A DNA stretch of 64,000 bases from Agrypnia vestita (GCA_016648135.1 JADDOH010001995.1:124001-188000), one strand, 5' to 3'. Counted from the first letter of the stretch, positions 33,782 to 45,587 are shown. Made by a program: numbers and translations. Notes: generated by a model from the sequence alone, not told the origin.

Positions 33782-35081
33782 AGAACTTTCAAAAATTTTA
33801 TAATGTGCGATCACTTTAGTCAGCTCATACAGGTCGTAAGCCCCGGGCCATCCAATAAAAATAATTCCATACACTTTTCTCATATAATTTAATGCTTACA
33901 AATAAATTTTAATTCAAAATAACAGTGGCTGGCGATGTTTCGGTTGATTTAGAAACGACAGAGCAGCAAACATTGTCCGGCCTTGACAATGCTCCGTTAA
34001 AATCGCCGAATCGCGAAACCTGACTAAACGAGAAATAATAGTACTAAAATATCTTCGAAAAATTTCAATATTTACGTTTCTATGCTAATTTTAGACATTA
34101 GTAGTAAATAATCAGCGTTGTAAAGATCGAAACGGTAACAAAACAAGACACGGTTGTCAGTGTGTCAGTGAGGACAGAGAACTAACTGGACAGGACTGGA
34201 TTCCACGTTTTTATGCTAATTACATAGACGTAAAAAAATTTCGCGGCTTCTGAGCTTCGTTATTGACAGGCGTCAGAAGTATATTTTTGTCAATTTTTTT
34301 ATTTCTAACTAATTTTTGTCATCCGTCGTCAACCTGCAACGACACAATCATTTTAATGTGAAGAAAAGAAAAAAGCGGAGAATTGTTGCGTGTCACGTGA
34401 TTAGAGTTCGTTGACCTTGGAGCCCATGCTTTCTGCGCGGTTCATATCTCGTATAATTTGATAATACGAGATACGAATATAAACTCACTAGATAACAATG
34501 CCCGGTATTAATGCTATCAGAATAACAGTGTCCGACATTAAAGCTATCAGATGGCGCTTCGCTAGATGACGCTGTTCTCACAGCCTTAACTTGCGGCCGA
34601 AACGGAGTTAATGAAACTAACGCTACCAGATGGCGCTGTTTATGCGCTATGACAAACATACCGCGATTTCGCGAATTGTAATTTTTGCGAAAAGCTAAAT
34701 CCATTTCAGTAGAATTTCAGCAACTCAATATCTCAGGTAACTCAGATTAATAGAAACGGTGATCATTCGTAGTCAGTAATGCTTGATAAATTATAAAAAT
34801 TGTTTTATATAATTTTTATATTTTATTTTATATAATATTTCAAATTGATTTTGCAATATTTAAAAAAAATTAATATAAAACTGAAACTTAAACATAAAAT
34901 GATCCTTATTTTTGACAGATTATAATCCGTCAAAACATAACTTTTAATTTTATATTTCTTCAACCTTTTCATCCTGTTTCAACAATTTCTCAACCATGGT
35001 TCTAAAAAATGGATAATAAATGTTAATCAATTAATAAATGAGACTTACAGATAAGTTCGATAGATTCATGGAAATATACTA
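33782..35081. other. Intergenic, nothing supported
   Basis: A phrase AGATGGCGCT / TAGATGACGCTGTT recurs around 34550-34635, and ATACGAGATA palindromes occur near 34450. No gene was recognised. Confidence 0.35.
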
Positions 35082-35158
35082 GGCTTCTACAGTGTAATTG
35101 GATAACGCGCCTGCGCCGGAAAGGAGGAGATCCGTGGTTCGAAAACCGGTAGCAGCCA
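35082..35158 (+). tRNA. tRNA-Arg-like sequence, probably a pseudogene or SINE head
   Basis: The 5' GGCTTCT pairs with 3' AGCAGCC (one mismatch) as an acceptor stem. An A-box-like GTGTAATTGGATAACGCG resembles eukaryotic tRNA-Arg D-arms, and TGGTTCGAAAACC serves as B box. The anticodon loop CGCCGGA would give CCG (Arg), but the universal U33 is G and the anticodon and T stems have mismatches. It is therefore unlikely to be a working tRNA. A mariner lies 95 bp downstream. Confidence 0.5.
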
Positions 35159-35253
35159 AATATGTTTTCGTGGATTTGATTTTTCTGAATGTCTTTCTAA
35201 TTGATTAATTAATTTGGTTTTAATAATAACTATGATTACAATAATTTTTAATA

Positions 35254-36365
35254 TTAGGTCCTTACATATGAAATTGACGTTTTACCGTACTGGCAAATTT
35301 GATCTCAAATATCTTCTCTTTGGTTAGGAATTCCAAATCCAAATTTTTACAGCTATTTACTCATGTATTTGTGTTTTGAAAATTATAATTCATTTGTTTT
35401 TTCCTCAATTGTTTTTTTCTTTGCGAGACTCAGTTTACAAAATGAAAAACTTGAAATATCGCGTTATTTACGAGTACGAGTTCCACCGTGGCATCAGTGC
35501 TGCAGAAACGGCTCGAAGGATTAATGATGTGTATGGCGACGGTGCCGCAAAAGAAAACACAGTGCGTTTTTGGTTCCAACGTTTTCGTTCTGGAAATTTC
35601 GACCTGCAGAACAAGCCTCGTGGACGGCCGGAGACCAAAGTGATAATGAAGAATTGAAGGCTATTGTGGAAGCGGAATCCATCGCAAACCACATCCGAGT
35701 TAGCTACAGGCTGCGGTGTTAGTGATAAAACTGTTTTAATCCACTTGAAGCAAATTGGTAAGGTGAAAAAGCTTGAAAGGTGGGTACCTCACGAATTGAG
35801 TGAAGCAAATCAACAAACGCGAGTTACTTGTGAGCGTTTGGTGGACTAGTGCTGGTGTCGTTCACTACAGCTTTCTTAAATCTGGCCAGACGATTACGGC
35901 AGATGTCTATTGTCAGCAACTGCAAACCATGATGGAAAAGCTAGCTGCTAAACACCGAGGCTGGTTAATCGCTCTAGGCCACTGCTGCTTCATGATAACG
36001 CTAGACCACACACTGCACAACAGACGGCTACCAAATTAGAGGAGCTTCAATTGGAATGTCTAAGACATCCACCGTACTCTCCGGACCTTGCCCCAACAGA
36101 TTACCATTTTTTTCGAAATTTGGATAACTTCTTGCAAAGGAAAAAATTCAAATCCGATGGGGCAGTCCAAACCGCCTTCAAAGATTTTATTGATTCCCGT
36201 CCGAACGGTTTTTTTAGTAAAGGGATCGATGAACTACCTATGAGATGGCAAAAGTGCATAGATAGCAATGGTACATACTTTGATTAAATAAATATATTAT
36301 AATAAAAAAAAATCGACTTTATGTTCCTCCCATACTAAACGTCAATTTCATATGTAAGGACCTAA
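35254..36365 (+). mobile_element. Mariner element with perfect terminal repeats, internally deleted
   Basis: The termini are 29-bp perfect inverted repeats starting TTAGGTCCTTACATATGAAA, flanked by TA on both sides (35252-35253 and 36366-36367). The length is about 1.1 kb, against the roughly 1.3 kb usual for mariners. It contains a broken transposase gene. Clean ends and target duplication indicate insertion fairly recently compared with the rest of the window's repeats. Confidence 0.95.
35442..36287 (+). pseudogene. Mariner (DD34D) transposase, frameshifted and deleted
   Basis: It starts MKNLKYRVIYEYEFHRG and has the paired helix-turn-helix N-terminus (AAETARRINDVYGDGAAKEN, VRFWFQRFRSGNFDL, GRPETK). 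It continues in other frames with SELATGCGVSDKTVLIHLKQ and WVPHELSEANQQTR. A deletion of roughly 250 nt then removes the region with the first catalytic Asp and joins directly to LLVSVWWTSAGVVHY. The second Asp (HDNARPHTA) and third (SPDLAPTDYHFF) are retained with exactly 34 residues between them. At least three further frameshifts are visible (near 35641, 35675 and 35955). It ends GTYFD plus stop. Closely resembles lepidopteran mariners in memory; the exact subfamily is not certain. Confidence 0.93.
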
Positions 36366-37932
36366 TATGTCAAATGCAACTTTGCTTAGTTCATATAAAG
36401 ATTAATTGATCTTATGAATTGGTGGTGCAACACAGAAAGATTGCGCAAACTATATTTGGAGGATCCATTTCTTTTTCAGCCTGCGTCCATGCAACAGTCA
36501 CGACCCGATCCATGGATTTTAAGGAGGAACAACTTGGAGACAGAAATTTGTGAGACAGGGATTGTGCTCTCACGAGACTCCGTAGACAATTTTTGGCTTT
36601 CGCAATTCATCGTGTACACACCAAAGTCTTAGGACCGGTTGTTGATTAAAATAAAAGTGCATTTAAAGCATAGATTTTTACGGACACGGATCATTTGATT
36701 GGTGGAGAATGCAAAAATTTATGCTAGAAACGAACTTTTACTTTAATCCATTTTGATACAATCGGCCTTCAGAGATTTGCTGTTGGGCGTTAGGGTGAAT
36801 TTAAATCTAGCATGTAGCAATTAAACTGCATATAAATTATATTATTTGACACTTTGTCTGGCATTCCTTCATCCACGCTGTTCTTCCGTCATATTTTGAA
36901 GCCTGCGACATGCATTCAAACTGGAATAGTACTTTTTAAAGAAAAATATGAATACAGTTTCATTAAAACAAAATACAAAAAAAAAAACATAGCGGGCAAT
37001 GACAGCTGACAATGGCAAGTATTAAAAAACTATGAAAAATAGCCAGGTTGCTAGACGCACACATTATTTAGAAACGCGCGTGTAGATTATTTATTTAATG
37101 TGCATGTATATTACATACATTTTTTTTTAATGTTATGTGTATAGTATGTCTACATATCAAGTTATCTATGTAAGTACGTATTTTAAAATAATCTGTACAT
37201 CGCGCTACCTCGTATGATTTAATTGCTTTGTCCGTTTTTTGATAATGGCAGTGTGCGCATCATTTTGAAGCATTTATATTACAGATGTTTTGCTTAGTAT
37301 TTAGTCCATTTAAAAAGCTATTATTTCTACGTTCCTGGATGCTACAATTTTCGTATGTATTTTTTCTTGCTTTATTTACGCTATACTAATTTTGCGTTTA
37401 ATTTGCGTAATAATTATGTACACATAAAACGAACGAAATGAGCTTTTATAATGAAGACCACTTTATATAAATGAAGAACACAAATATAAAATAAATAAAT
37501 AACCATTCGCGAACCTTTGTGCTATCTACGCAGGAAGTCTGTACACGAAAACAATGGCGTATAATCCTTGTAAAAAGCGTGTTCGTTCTTTACGTGTCAC
37601 GAACCATTGCCGCACAAAATATCGGCATTCTTGATCGTGTGGAAGCGAGCCAAAATCGCTGCACGCAAAGCGTTGCGCTTCGGTTTTTTGCAGCCTACTG
37701 CACTCGAGATGTTTACTCCACTGGGCACAAGCCCGCCGTTAGTGAAGGTTTCAACAAAGAGCGCATTTTACTGGAGTCTCCCTCTGTAAAATGCATCACG
37801 AAACTGCGTTAAAAATAGTTAGGGGATTACGCCACCACGATATTTTCCAAAAATCATTTTTCTTGGTTTATATTGTAGCTTCAAGTTCTCAAATTAGTTC
37901 TCAATGGCTGACTGAAAACTGACTTTCTGTGC
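36366..37932. other. Intergenic, nothing recognised
   Basis: AT-rich. Overlapping frames at 37519-37812 show no known domain. Confidence 0.35.
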
Positions 37933-38060
37933 TATTTTGAAAATGGCAATATTTGGATATCAGATCTTTATCCCAACACTTAATGGACGAAAATTAAAAT
38001 AAAAAATGAACGAGACGTAGGTATACGTTGGTGGTGTGGTCAGAGGGAGAAAGAAGTACA
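37933..38060. repeat. Single end of the foldback family seen at 18395
   Basis: It reads GCTATTTTGAAAATGGCAAT, then ATCAGATCTTTATCCCAACAC and TTAATGGACGAAAATTAAAAT, followed by AATGAACGAGACGTAGGTA. The last phrase matches the loop of 18395-19048 (AAATAAACGAGACAGC...). No inverted partner was found. Confidence 0.65.
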
Positions 38061-38149
38061 TTACGGCTTTGTTCCAAAAAAATCCACAACTACCAACCTG
38101 CTCGAGTTTGTGAGTCAGATTTGCAAATCGTTTGATTCGAGATCTCAAG

Positions 38150-39149
38150 TGGATTATATGCAGATTTCAGCAAGGCATTCAACAAGGTGATTCATCGTAT
38201 AATTTTGTCAAAACCTCATGCTACAGGTTCCTCAAGGTTCTCACCTTGGTCCCTTGTTCTTCCTTATCTTCATAAATGACTTGTCGAACATATTAAGAAA
38301 TAAGTGTCTATTATACGCCGATGATTTAAAAATTTACTCCACCATTCATAGCCTGGAAGATAGTCATCTCCTTCAAAGAGTTCTGGACGAACTATCAAAT
38401 TGGTGTAAAGTAAATAAAATGTCACTTAATGCTAAGAAATGTTCCTGTATTCGTTTCAATAAAAATATTCAAAAAATAGAATTTGGAAAAATAGAATTCC
38501 ACTCGCTAAAGTCGATTCAATAAGGGATCTGGGCATCATGCTAGATTCTAAGCTCACTTTTAGAAACCACTTTGATAATATCACAAACAAAGCATATACC
38601 TACGATGGTGGGATTTATTACCAGAATTACTCACGACTTTAAAAATCCCCAAAGTCTAAAAATTCTCTATCCATTACTAGTACGAACTATATTGGAATAT
38701 TCATCAGTTATTTGGTCACCTTATTATACAACACATGTTACGAGAATCGAAAGAGTACAGAAAAAGTTTCTACGTATTTTGTCATACAAAGCTGGTCAAC
38801 ACAATAACCTTCACAACTACGAAGATCGACTTGCCTTTTTCAAGATGCACAAACTTGAGTCCCGACGGAAAATATTCGTGGTACACAAGATTCTCAGCGG
38901 AGCTATTGATTCTCTTTCTCTATCTGACATAAATTTGCATGTTAAACCCCGTATAAGAAACCCGGAGTTCTTTAGAATAAGCCAGCACACTAATAAGTTT
39001 GGTTACATTTCTCCCATCACAAGGTTGTGTCGCATATATAATATAATAAGTATTGTGCTGACCCTAACATTGATGCTGATATTCTTGCATTGCTCAAAAA
39101 CTCACTCATACACAACATCCATTTTCTAAACGACGTCCTGAACCTGTAG
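38150..39149 (+). pseudogene. Jockey/CR1-type LINE: partial RT and C-terminus
   Basis: It begins at RT motif A (YADFSKAFNKVIHRIILSK), then skips straight to motif B (VPQGSHLGPLFFLIFINDL) and motif C with the catalytic YADD (LLYADDLKIYS). The stretch normally lying between A and B is deleted. After a frameshift near 38522 come RTILEYSSVIWSPYY, IERVQKKFLRILSYK and LHNYEDRLAFFKMHKLESR, and later VKPRIRNPEFF, SPITRLCRIYN. A further frameshift leads to ADPNIDADILALLKNSL, ending at TAG. The domain order is that of the RT palm to C-terminal tail of Jockey/CR1 LINEs. Dead copy. Confidence 0.9.
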
Positions 39150-40826
39150 ATCCATTAAATCAATTTCTTTATTAAATACTAATCGCACTATATTCAAACA
39201 CTAAATATACAATGCACATAAATGTACATGCAAAATATACTTTAATGCAAAAATACATGTTACTAGAGCGTGCCGAAGACACTTGTAATTGGGATAATGG
39301 GCATAGTCTTCATTTATAATGTTTTATTATTAGAATATCATGTACCTATTATCCTGTTAGTGTCTTTTATAATTTTATAATTTTTTTTTTAAATTGTGTA
39401 ATCGTACGATTTAATTAAATCAATTAGCACGACTACAAATTAAAACAAAGATTAAGCTTAATTGAAAAAAGAGTGTGATAAAAAAGGTTGGTCTCGCATG
39501 GACTTCCCGCTCAACTAATCCGGAAGCATAACAGTCTAGACACTTGGGTCTAGGTCATCTAGGTCGTGTTTTGCGGATTTCAGCGGTTTACTATTAAGAA
39601 TTTCGATGATAGGATGCAGGCAAGAATTAAGTAGATTTTGTGGTGTTCAAGTGGATTTTTTACATTTTGCGTTAAGTTAAAGTTTTTGGACAGACGCCAT
39701 CTTATTTTAAAATCAGTTTGGTTAAACTTAGTCGAGATATCCGGAAGGTTAATTATTCAGAAATCTGATAAGAATTACCGTAAAAAAATAATTAAATATC
39801 TCATACATACAAAAATGAGCCCCTTTGTAGTTGGAAGAATGTCCAATTCACCGGGTAATTTTCATCGTATAATTGTCATAATTTCTAAATCTTCGTAATC
39901 TCAGGACGCTCGCTTTTAATCTCGGACAAAAGACATCTATAGCGGCTCCGTTGCTATTGCTGCCATTTCTGGCGTCAGATCTTCTTTCAGAAGAGTGCAA
40001 TAGCAGCAGACGTACACTAGCACTATTTATTATTAAGCAATTTTTCTGTGCAGTTCGTGTTGCAACTTTGGTATATTTATGTCCCAGGAGACAGTGTACA
40101 AGACCTTTCTGGCGAAAGATTCTAACTTTTGGGCGACCGGAGCGTTTTGTTCGTCCATTTTTAAACGCACATATCCTCTCGTACACTCTTCTCTCGCCAC
40201 TGCAGACATCTCTGTAAACTCTCCGACCACACAAACTTAATGATTTCCCGCTGCTCCTCATGAAGCAAACAGATAAGGCCACCGACATTTTATACATGTA
40301 CACGCTTCCTTTTTAATTAGGTACGCCATGACATCTATTGGGCAATGTCCAAACCTTTTCAAAGAATGCGTCTTTCTGGCGCCGGAGTTTGATAATAAAT
40401 TAGTGTAGTGTGAACGTGCCACGACGTCGATTAGCGCCAAGTTGTTTCTGTTTTGATTTATCAGTGTCATCGAATATTATTTTTAATCAGTGATTAACTA
40501 TATTGTTTCGAGAGAAGCACTCCCTTTTATTAACAGGTGTATGCAACCGTGCACCTCCCGAAACTGCAGTCGTGATACACATAAATTGTGTGAGTTTTAA
40601 TGTATAACGTGCGCGAAATCGACACCTCCAGGCGATTAACCAAATTCTACCAAACAAATCAAAAGTTAAAAGTCAGTTTTAGAAATATACCTAACATAAC
40701 TGTTTAACGACAAATAAAAAGCCAAAAGTGCCTACTATGAGTATGTTAACGCACGTTAATTTAAAGTTCTACATTTGCGCAAAGAAGTTCTGGTACCAAC
40801 AGTATTATGAAAGTGAATTTTCTGGG
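39150..40826. other. Intergenic, one weak frameshifted frame
   Basis: The minus strand at 40020-40260 reads HEEQREIIKFVWSE and, after a frameshift, EMSAVAREECTRGYVRLKM. It may be a fragment of an old transposable-element protein, but I cannot identify it. The rest is AT-rich. Confidence 0.3.
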
Positions 40827-40915
40827 ATATCCTGCTGTATTTCTACGACTTTTCTGGTCGAAGCGTCGGATTTCGTTGAGCACACACATCAGCCCTGATG
40901 ATGGCGATTAAATCA
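40827..40915. repeat. Single arm of the hammerhead-bearing repeat family
   Basis: TCTGGGATATCCTGCTGTATT, ACGACTTTTCTGGTCGAAGCG and TCAGCCCTGATGATGG match the family at 11898-11973 and 15833-16055. On the minus strand the CTGATG and CGAAAT boxes survive only imperfectly. Confidence 0.5.
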
Positions 40916-41139
40916 TATCACAGATAACTCTAACCAGAAAATTCTGAAGGGCCATGAATACTTAAGAACATTTTATGGAAGTGAAGACTGAAATTGGCGA
41001 AAGAACAAAAGTACAGAAAATCCGGTGGAAGTGCGACATGGGGGTGGAAAATCTACGATGGAAACACGAGTGAAGAATGAACTAATTAGAAGCGAGTGTT
41101 GATCTGTAGAATAGTCAATGATGCATTTAAGAAAGTGTT

Positions 41140-41270
41140 GCTGATATCTTACGAGCATGTACAAATGATGAGGAAATGGTAGATAAAATATATGAAGCGA
41201 GTTTAGCGGGCAATGTGAAACAGACGACATTCGCGAAAGATCTGTACCCATCGGGTGAACATATTGGATA
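41140..41270 (+). pseudogene. RTE-like LINE scrap
   Basis: The plus frame reads DILRACTNDEEMVDKIYEAS then LAGNVKQTTFAKDLYPSG and a stop. It corresponds to the RMNDERMVxKIYEASLxGNVxRGRP region of RTE LINEs with a frameshift after GNVK. Short and decayed. Confidence 0.5.
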
Positions 41271-41272
41271 GA

Positions 41273-41451
41273 AGTTTTAGTAGTAGCCGAGCATACTTGA
41301 AATTTTATATAAATGTTGATATGCCAGGACACAAAAATATAAACTAATATTTTAACAGTACGTATTTAAATCGATACCGCCTCTGCTGAATTAGACATGC
41401 ACATAATGATAATATTGGCTTGGCTACTAATAAAACTTCTATCCAATTTAA
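41273..41451. repeat. Small inverted-repeat element, 28-bp termini
   Basis: TTGGATAGAAGTTTTAGTAG, then TAGCC, is inverted at 41420-41451 (GGCTACTAATAAAACTTCTA, then TCCAA). The 120-bp interior is the left member of a direct duplication whose right member is at about 42407-42540. Confidence 0.65.
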
Positions 41452-41464
41452 TCGGATAGAAGTA

Positions 41465-42399
41465 TTAAGGGGGGGTAAGGTTTTTAACTTTTTTTTTGCA
41501 TTTTAATTTTAATTTTTTAAATGAATGTATAACATCGCAAGAATATTGTGTCAAAATTTCAAGTCAATCGGAGCAAAATTGACGAAATTATGAACATTTG
41601 AGCGATACCAGACTGACTTTCTATACCTGCACGGGCAGCTAAGAGACGCGCTCACCTGAGGACTACCGGACGTGCTATTTGTATTGGAAGAGTTTTGCGT
41701 AGACAAGGACAAAAAGATGCTGATGATGAAAGCTCTTTGCTGTGTGAACATGGCATCGACGATTATGTGTAAGTATAAAATAAGTGTTGAGTTTTATTTT
41801 GAATTTTACAGTATGCAAAACTTTAAAGCGTGTTCCCCACATCTCACGTTTTCAAAGTCGGTGTCCATCATAACTTCAAAACTACTGCACCGATCCTTTT
41901 GAAATTTTGAACACTATTTCTGTACATAATTTACAAGGTAACGCTGGAGACTTTTTTTCAAATTTGTTATTAATTTTTATTTTTTAGTAACAAATTAGTC
42001 AATAAACAAAATAGTAATAACAAATTTCGCAAAAACTCGCGAAAAAATCCTTCAAAGTGTTTTTTAAAAAACTTTAAAAATTGAAATTTCAAAAAACCCT
42101 CCCAGCGTTACCTGGAAAAACTTATTATCTAACGAATGAACTTTGATTTTTTGATTTCAGATGATCTAGCACCAAGTTATGATGGACACCGCAATTCTAC
42201 TTTTTCCGAGACACGTCCGAATAATTGCTGCCATTGCCGTATTTTTTAATATTTCGTCTTGAAAATTTTACACAATATTCTTCAAATGTCATACTTTAAT
42301 GTACCATTGGTTTTAATAAAGAGATTTTAACTCTGTCGTCACAAAAAAATCACAAAAACATGCCTTTTTTTGTACGAATTAACCTTACCCCCCCCTTAA
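41465..42399. mobile_element. TTAA-flanked element with GGGGGGGTAAGG termini (piggyBac-like target?)
   Basis: The left end TTAAGGGGGGGTAAGGTT mirrors the right end AACCTTACCCCCCCCTTAA. The outermost TTAA on both sides (41465-41468, 42396-42399) is the target duplication of the piggyBac superfamily. Inside, a second inverted pair exists: CGGTGTCCATCATAACTT (about 41861) with AAGTTATGATGGACACCG (about 42174), and AAGGTAACGCTGG with CCAGCGTTACCT. No transposase is encoded. A TA target with AAGGGGG ends is the alternative reading. Confidence 0.7.
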
Positions 42400-42406
42400 T
42401 ATAAGC

Positions 42407-42540
42407 ATGCTTGAAAGTTTTAATGATAGTTATTTGCCAGGACAGAATAATACCAGCGAATATTTTATCCGTACGCATTTAGATTTGATACCGCCTCTGG
42501 TAAATAAGATATGCACATCATTATAATATATTTGACACAC
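42407..42540. repeat. Right copy of a direct duplication flanking the TTAA element
   Basis: AGCATGCTTGAAAGTTTTAA, TGCCAGGACAGAATAATACC and GATACCGCCTCTGGTAAATAAG match 41302-41428 (AGCATACTTGAAATTTTATA, TGCCAGGACACAAAAATATA, GATACCGCCTCTGCTGAATTAG) in the same orientation at roughly 70-75 percent by eye. Confidence 0.65.
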
Positions 42541-44266
42541 ATTGCAACTGATTGAAATGTATTTATCATGCCGTCAGTTTTCATAATACAGTTATATAAA
42601 CAAAATCATATGAACGCCGCCATTTCCTGACCATGAAACAGTTGAAGCCGCTCGTGCAACGTGCCAGCGTTCCACGAGGGGATTAGAGTTTACCTATTCC
42701 GAATATTTTAATGACATAGTTATTGCAGCGCGCGTCCGTTCAAAACTTTTGTAAATCCCGAACACACACAGAGAGCTTTGAATTTATTAGTATTTACAGT
42801 CAGTAGGAGATCCACAAAAGTGTAATACTTGAACATCTTTTTTTGCGAAACGCCCGGGAAGCGTAACTAGCGATGGATAAACTTTTTTAATTACAGAGCA
42901 TTTTTAATGACATGGATTGCAGGGGCGGGGGAAACACTTTGTTTTACAGTAACCAGATTCCGGAAAAACTGGAGAAAAATACGCCTTTTATATGCTGAAA
43001 TGATCGCACACTTCGAGGTTTTTATATGGCGAATAATATGGAAAACTGATCGTAATGATTCGAAATTATTGGAAATCTTTTTAGGAATGGTTATATTTTG
43101 TCGGTTATTTATGATATTTTATAATTTCAAACGATTCTAAACTATCCCAATTTAAGACTAGCTTTAACTTACATATTTGTCAAAAATTGATCATTCTCAA
43201 ATTAATGATTTTAAAATTCTGAAAGGCCCAGAATTTAAATAGATACCTCCAATGCTCTTTAAACTCTCATGTTACAATTTCGACATTCTTTTTCCAATAT
43301 AAAAAAGTGCTAAACTAACTTTGTAATCGTTGGAATTGTTAAATTATTTAATATTTTTGTTTTTAGGTGGTGGTGTGGATAAAACAAATGAATGACGTGT
43401 TATTTTAAGGTTTATATAATCATAGACAAAATTATTTTTCATTTCAGATTGTAACCTGGATTGTGCGTAACGAATAAAGGGAAAAAAACACTTTATACAA
43501 GGTTTTAATAGAAAAAGTCGGGTCTATTCTTAATTGTTTGCATTATCTTGACAATTATAGACATAAAATTGTACACAACGTCAATTTTGACGTCTTAGGA
43601 TATCGTAATGTTTTTATCCTGCGAATAGGAGGATAGTACATTATTAATAATTATAAAAACGCTAACAATGTAGTAATGAGTAAAACCGTGATTGGTATTC
43701 GATTATAATGATGATTGGTATCTGTAATTATTCTTAATCCGGAACAATCATCGGTACATAAGAACCTAAAACTTCAATAGTTAAATACGCGTATCAATCT
43801 TCGTTATAATTGAACATCGATTAAAATCGTAGTAAAAATCCGGACCATAAAAATAGTTACCAAATTGAACAATTTTTTTCGAAGAATGCGACAAGGCGAG
43901 CCGCTTTGTAATATCGAAGAAACTAATTAATATTGGTTACGACATCAAGGGCTGACTTCGGAAGCGTGTAAACCACGGTCTGCCCCCATTTGAAGTGAAA
44001 CTGGGTACACACGAGTCTGGTGCCCGATGCCTACCAATACTTGCTCAAATGTACATAGAAGTGATGAACACTACTGTATCTTTTAGTTACCCATGGTATA
44101 ACACACATTTTCAGTTTCATAGCGGATACACACACACACAGGGTTCTCCCATTTAATACGGAATCTCTGCGGCTTTCAAACATACCGTATTACATAACGA
44201 GGAGTTGCCGCGTTGCCTGGCTGCCTCTATCCTTGAGAATCTAATTGAAATGTAATTATATTATAT
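42541..44266. other. Intergenic, nothing recognised
   Basis: AT-rich with no supported frame or repeat. Confidence 0.35.
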
Positions 44267-44640
44267 ACAGGGTGTAACAGAGCTAGTCCACTATAAGTAA
44301 CAGGCGTATTCCTGCCTAATTTATGAATAAAAAATGAATTAATATCAATGACATTCTTAGTATATAAACGATGAAGATGATAGGTGACTTAAAAACTAAC
44401 AATTTTTCTCAATATTTCTGACTTCTTCTATAATTTTTTTTTGCTATATTGCTTTACTATATTCTAACTAAAATGAACTAAGACATGTGTGTATATGAGC
44501 TAGTCAACAACAGTTTACAGGTATATTTAGTCGAAAATGTCGTAACATCAACGTCCTAATACCAAAAGCTACGGAGCGACTTCAAAACTTTGTATTAAAA
44601 CTTTGAAGAAAAATTTTGTTCGAAAATTCTGAAATTTAAA
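44267..44640. repeat. Degenerate TATACAGGGTGT-type MITE
   Basis: It starts TATACAGGGTGTAACAGAGCTAG. Inside it has CAATATTTCTGACTTCTTC, which the other family members also carry. The right terminus was not found. Confidence 0.45.
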
Positions 44641-44782
44641 GATAGATACTAAAATTGAATAATATTTTTTAAACCACTTCATAATTAATTCTTCAAAAGG
44701 AGCTAAATGGTTTTGTGATGACATTATTAATATAATTACTTAAAATATACTGTGTTTTTCACCACTTGTATTGAAAATATCA

Positions 44783-44815
44783 ACACGTTTCAGGGCCAAT
44801 GGTCCCATTGTCAGG
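44783..44815 (-). ncRNA. Degenerate hammerhead-like motif
   Basis: Minus strand: CCTGACAATGGGACCATTGG, then CCCTGAAACGTGTTG. The stem GGGACC/GGCCC and the GAAAC plus ACGT helix III are preserved, but CUGANGA reads CUGACAA. It belongs with the motifs at 1321-1353 and 4711-4743. Confidence 0.5.
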
Positions 44816-44924
44816 ATACAATGTATACTATCAAATTAAAAATATATACAATAAAGTATATACAGTAAAAAAATAAAAATAATGAAAAAATAAATGGGAA
44901 ATAAATAAAATGAACATACATTGT

Positions 44925-45184
44925 ATCCTGACGAAGGGACCCTGAATTGCAGTGATGTGTTTCAATTTAATTCGTATTTCAGACGGAATCAAACGGAAGA
45001 GAAGCCTGTTGGTGTAGTAGTTAGTAGTCCTTAGAGAATAGCACGAGTTTATTAAAGAATTAAGGTTGTTATTACGGTCGTTAGACATATTTAACTGTAA
45101 CTGGTTGTGGATATTCGAACCGTATGTTTTTACGAGAAACGATTCTCGACGTTTCGTTAAATTCTTATTCAATCGTCATCAGGA
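44925..45184 (-). repeat. Penelope-like terminal sequence with intact hammerhead-like core at 45148-45184
   Basis: Minus strand from 45184: TCCTGATGACGATTGAATAA, a 6-bp stem TTGAAT/ATTTAA, then ACGAAACGTCGAGAATCG. Both conserved boxes (CUGAUGA, GAAA) and a palindromic ACGT helix III are intact. It continues through an open frame with LINSCYSLRTTNYYTNRLLF to 44925, where the plus strand has another decayed CCTGACGAAGGGACCCTGAA phrase. Two hammerhead-like sites bracketing about 260 bp resemble the terminal repeats of Penelope-like elements. No RT is attached. Confidence 0.55.
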
Positions 45185-45587
45185 GGACGACCTTTACCCG
45201 CGGAGGTAGAGGGCGGACTGATTACTGCTTTCGAGGGCGTGCAGTTGCCGGCAAACTTCTTGAAAATTTTTGGCGTAGTGGGGGAATGCGCAGAAGACAA
45301 AATTTGGGTCTCGTTGGTGGAATGGTACAAGCGCAAACTTCCCCCGCTAATTTCTACGCCGAAATTTTTCAAGATGTTTGCCGGCTACTGTACATTAAAT
45401 GCAGTATAGTTTCAAAATAGTAAGAGTATCAATGTGACACGTATTTCGTATAGGCATCTCTATTTAAAAAAAAATACACTTCATTGTACATTCATTCATT
45501 CAAAAATACACTGTAAGTATCAGATTCCACTCGAATTTGCCTGCATAGAAAGTTGGACATTTATTTCTCGATTCTTAATATTCGATT
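45185..45587. other. Intergenic
   Basis: A phrase GCCGGCAAACTTCTTGAAAATTTTTGGCG at 45247-45275 is loosely inverted near 45355-45385 (CGCCGAAATTTTTCAAGATGTTTGCCGGC), giving a small hairpin element of about 140 bp. Confidence 0.5.
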
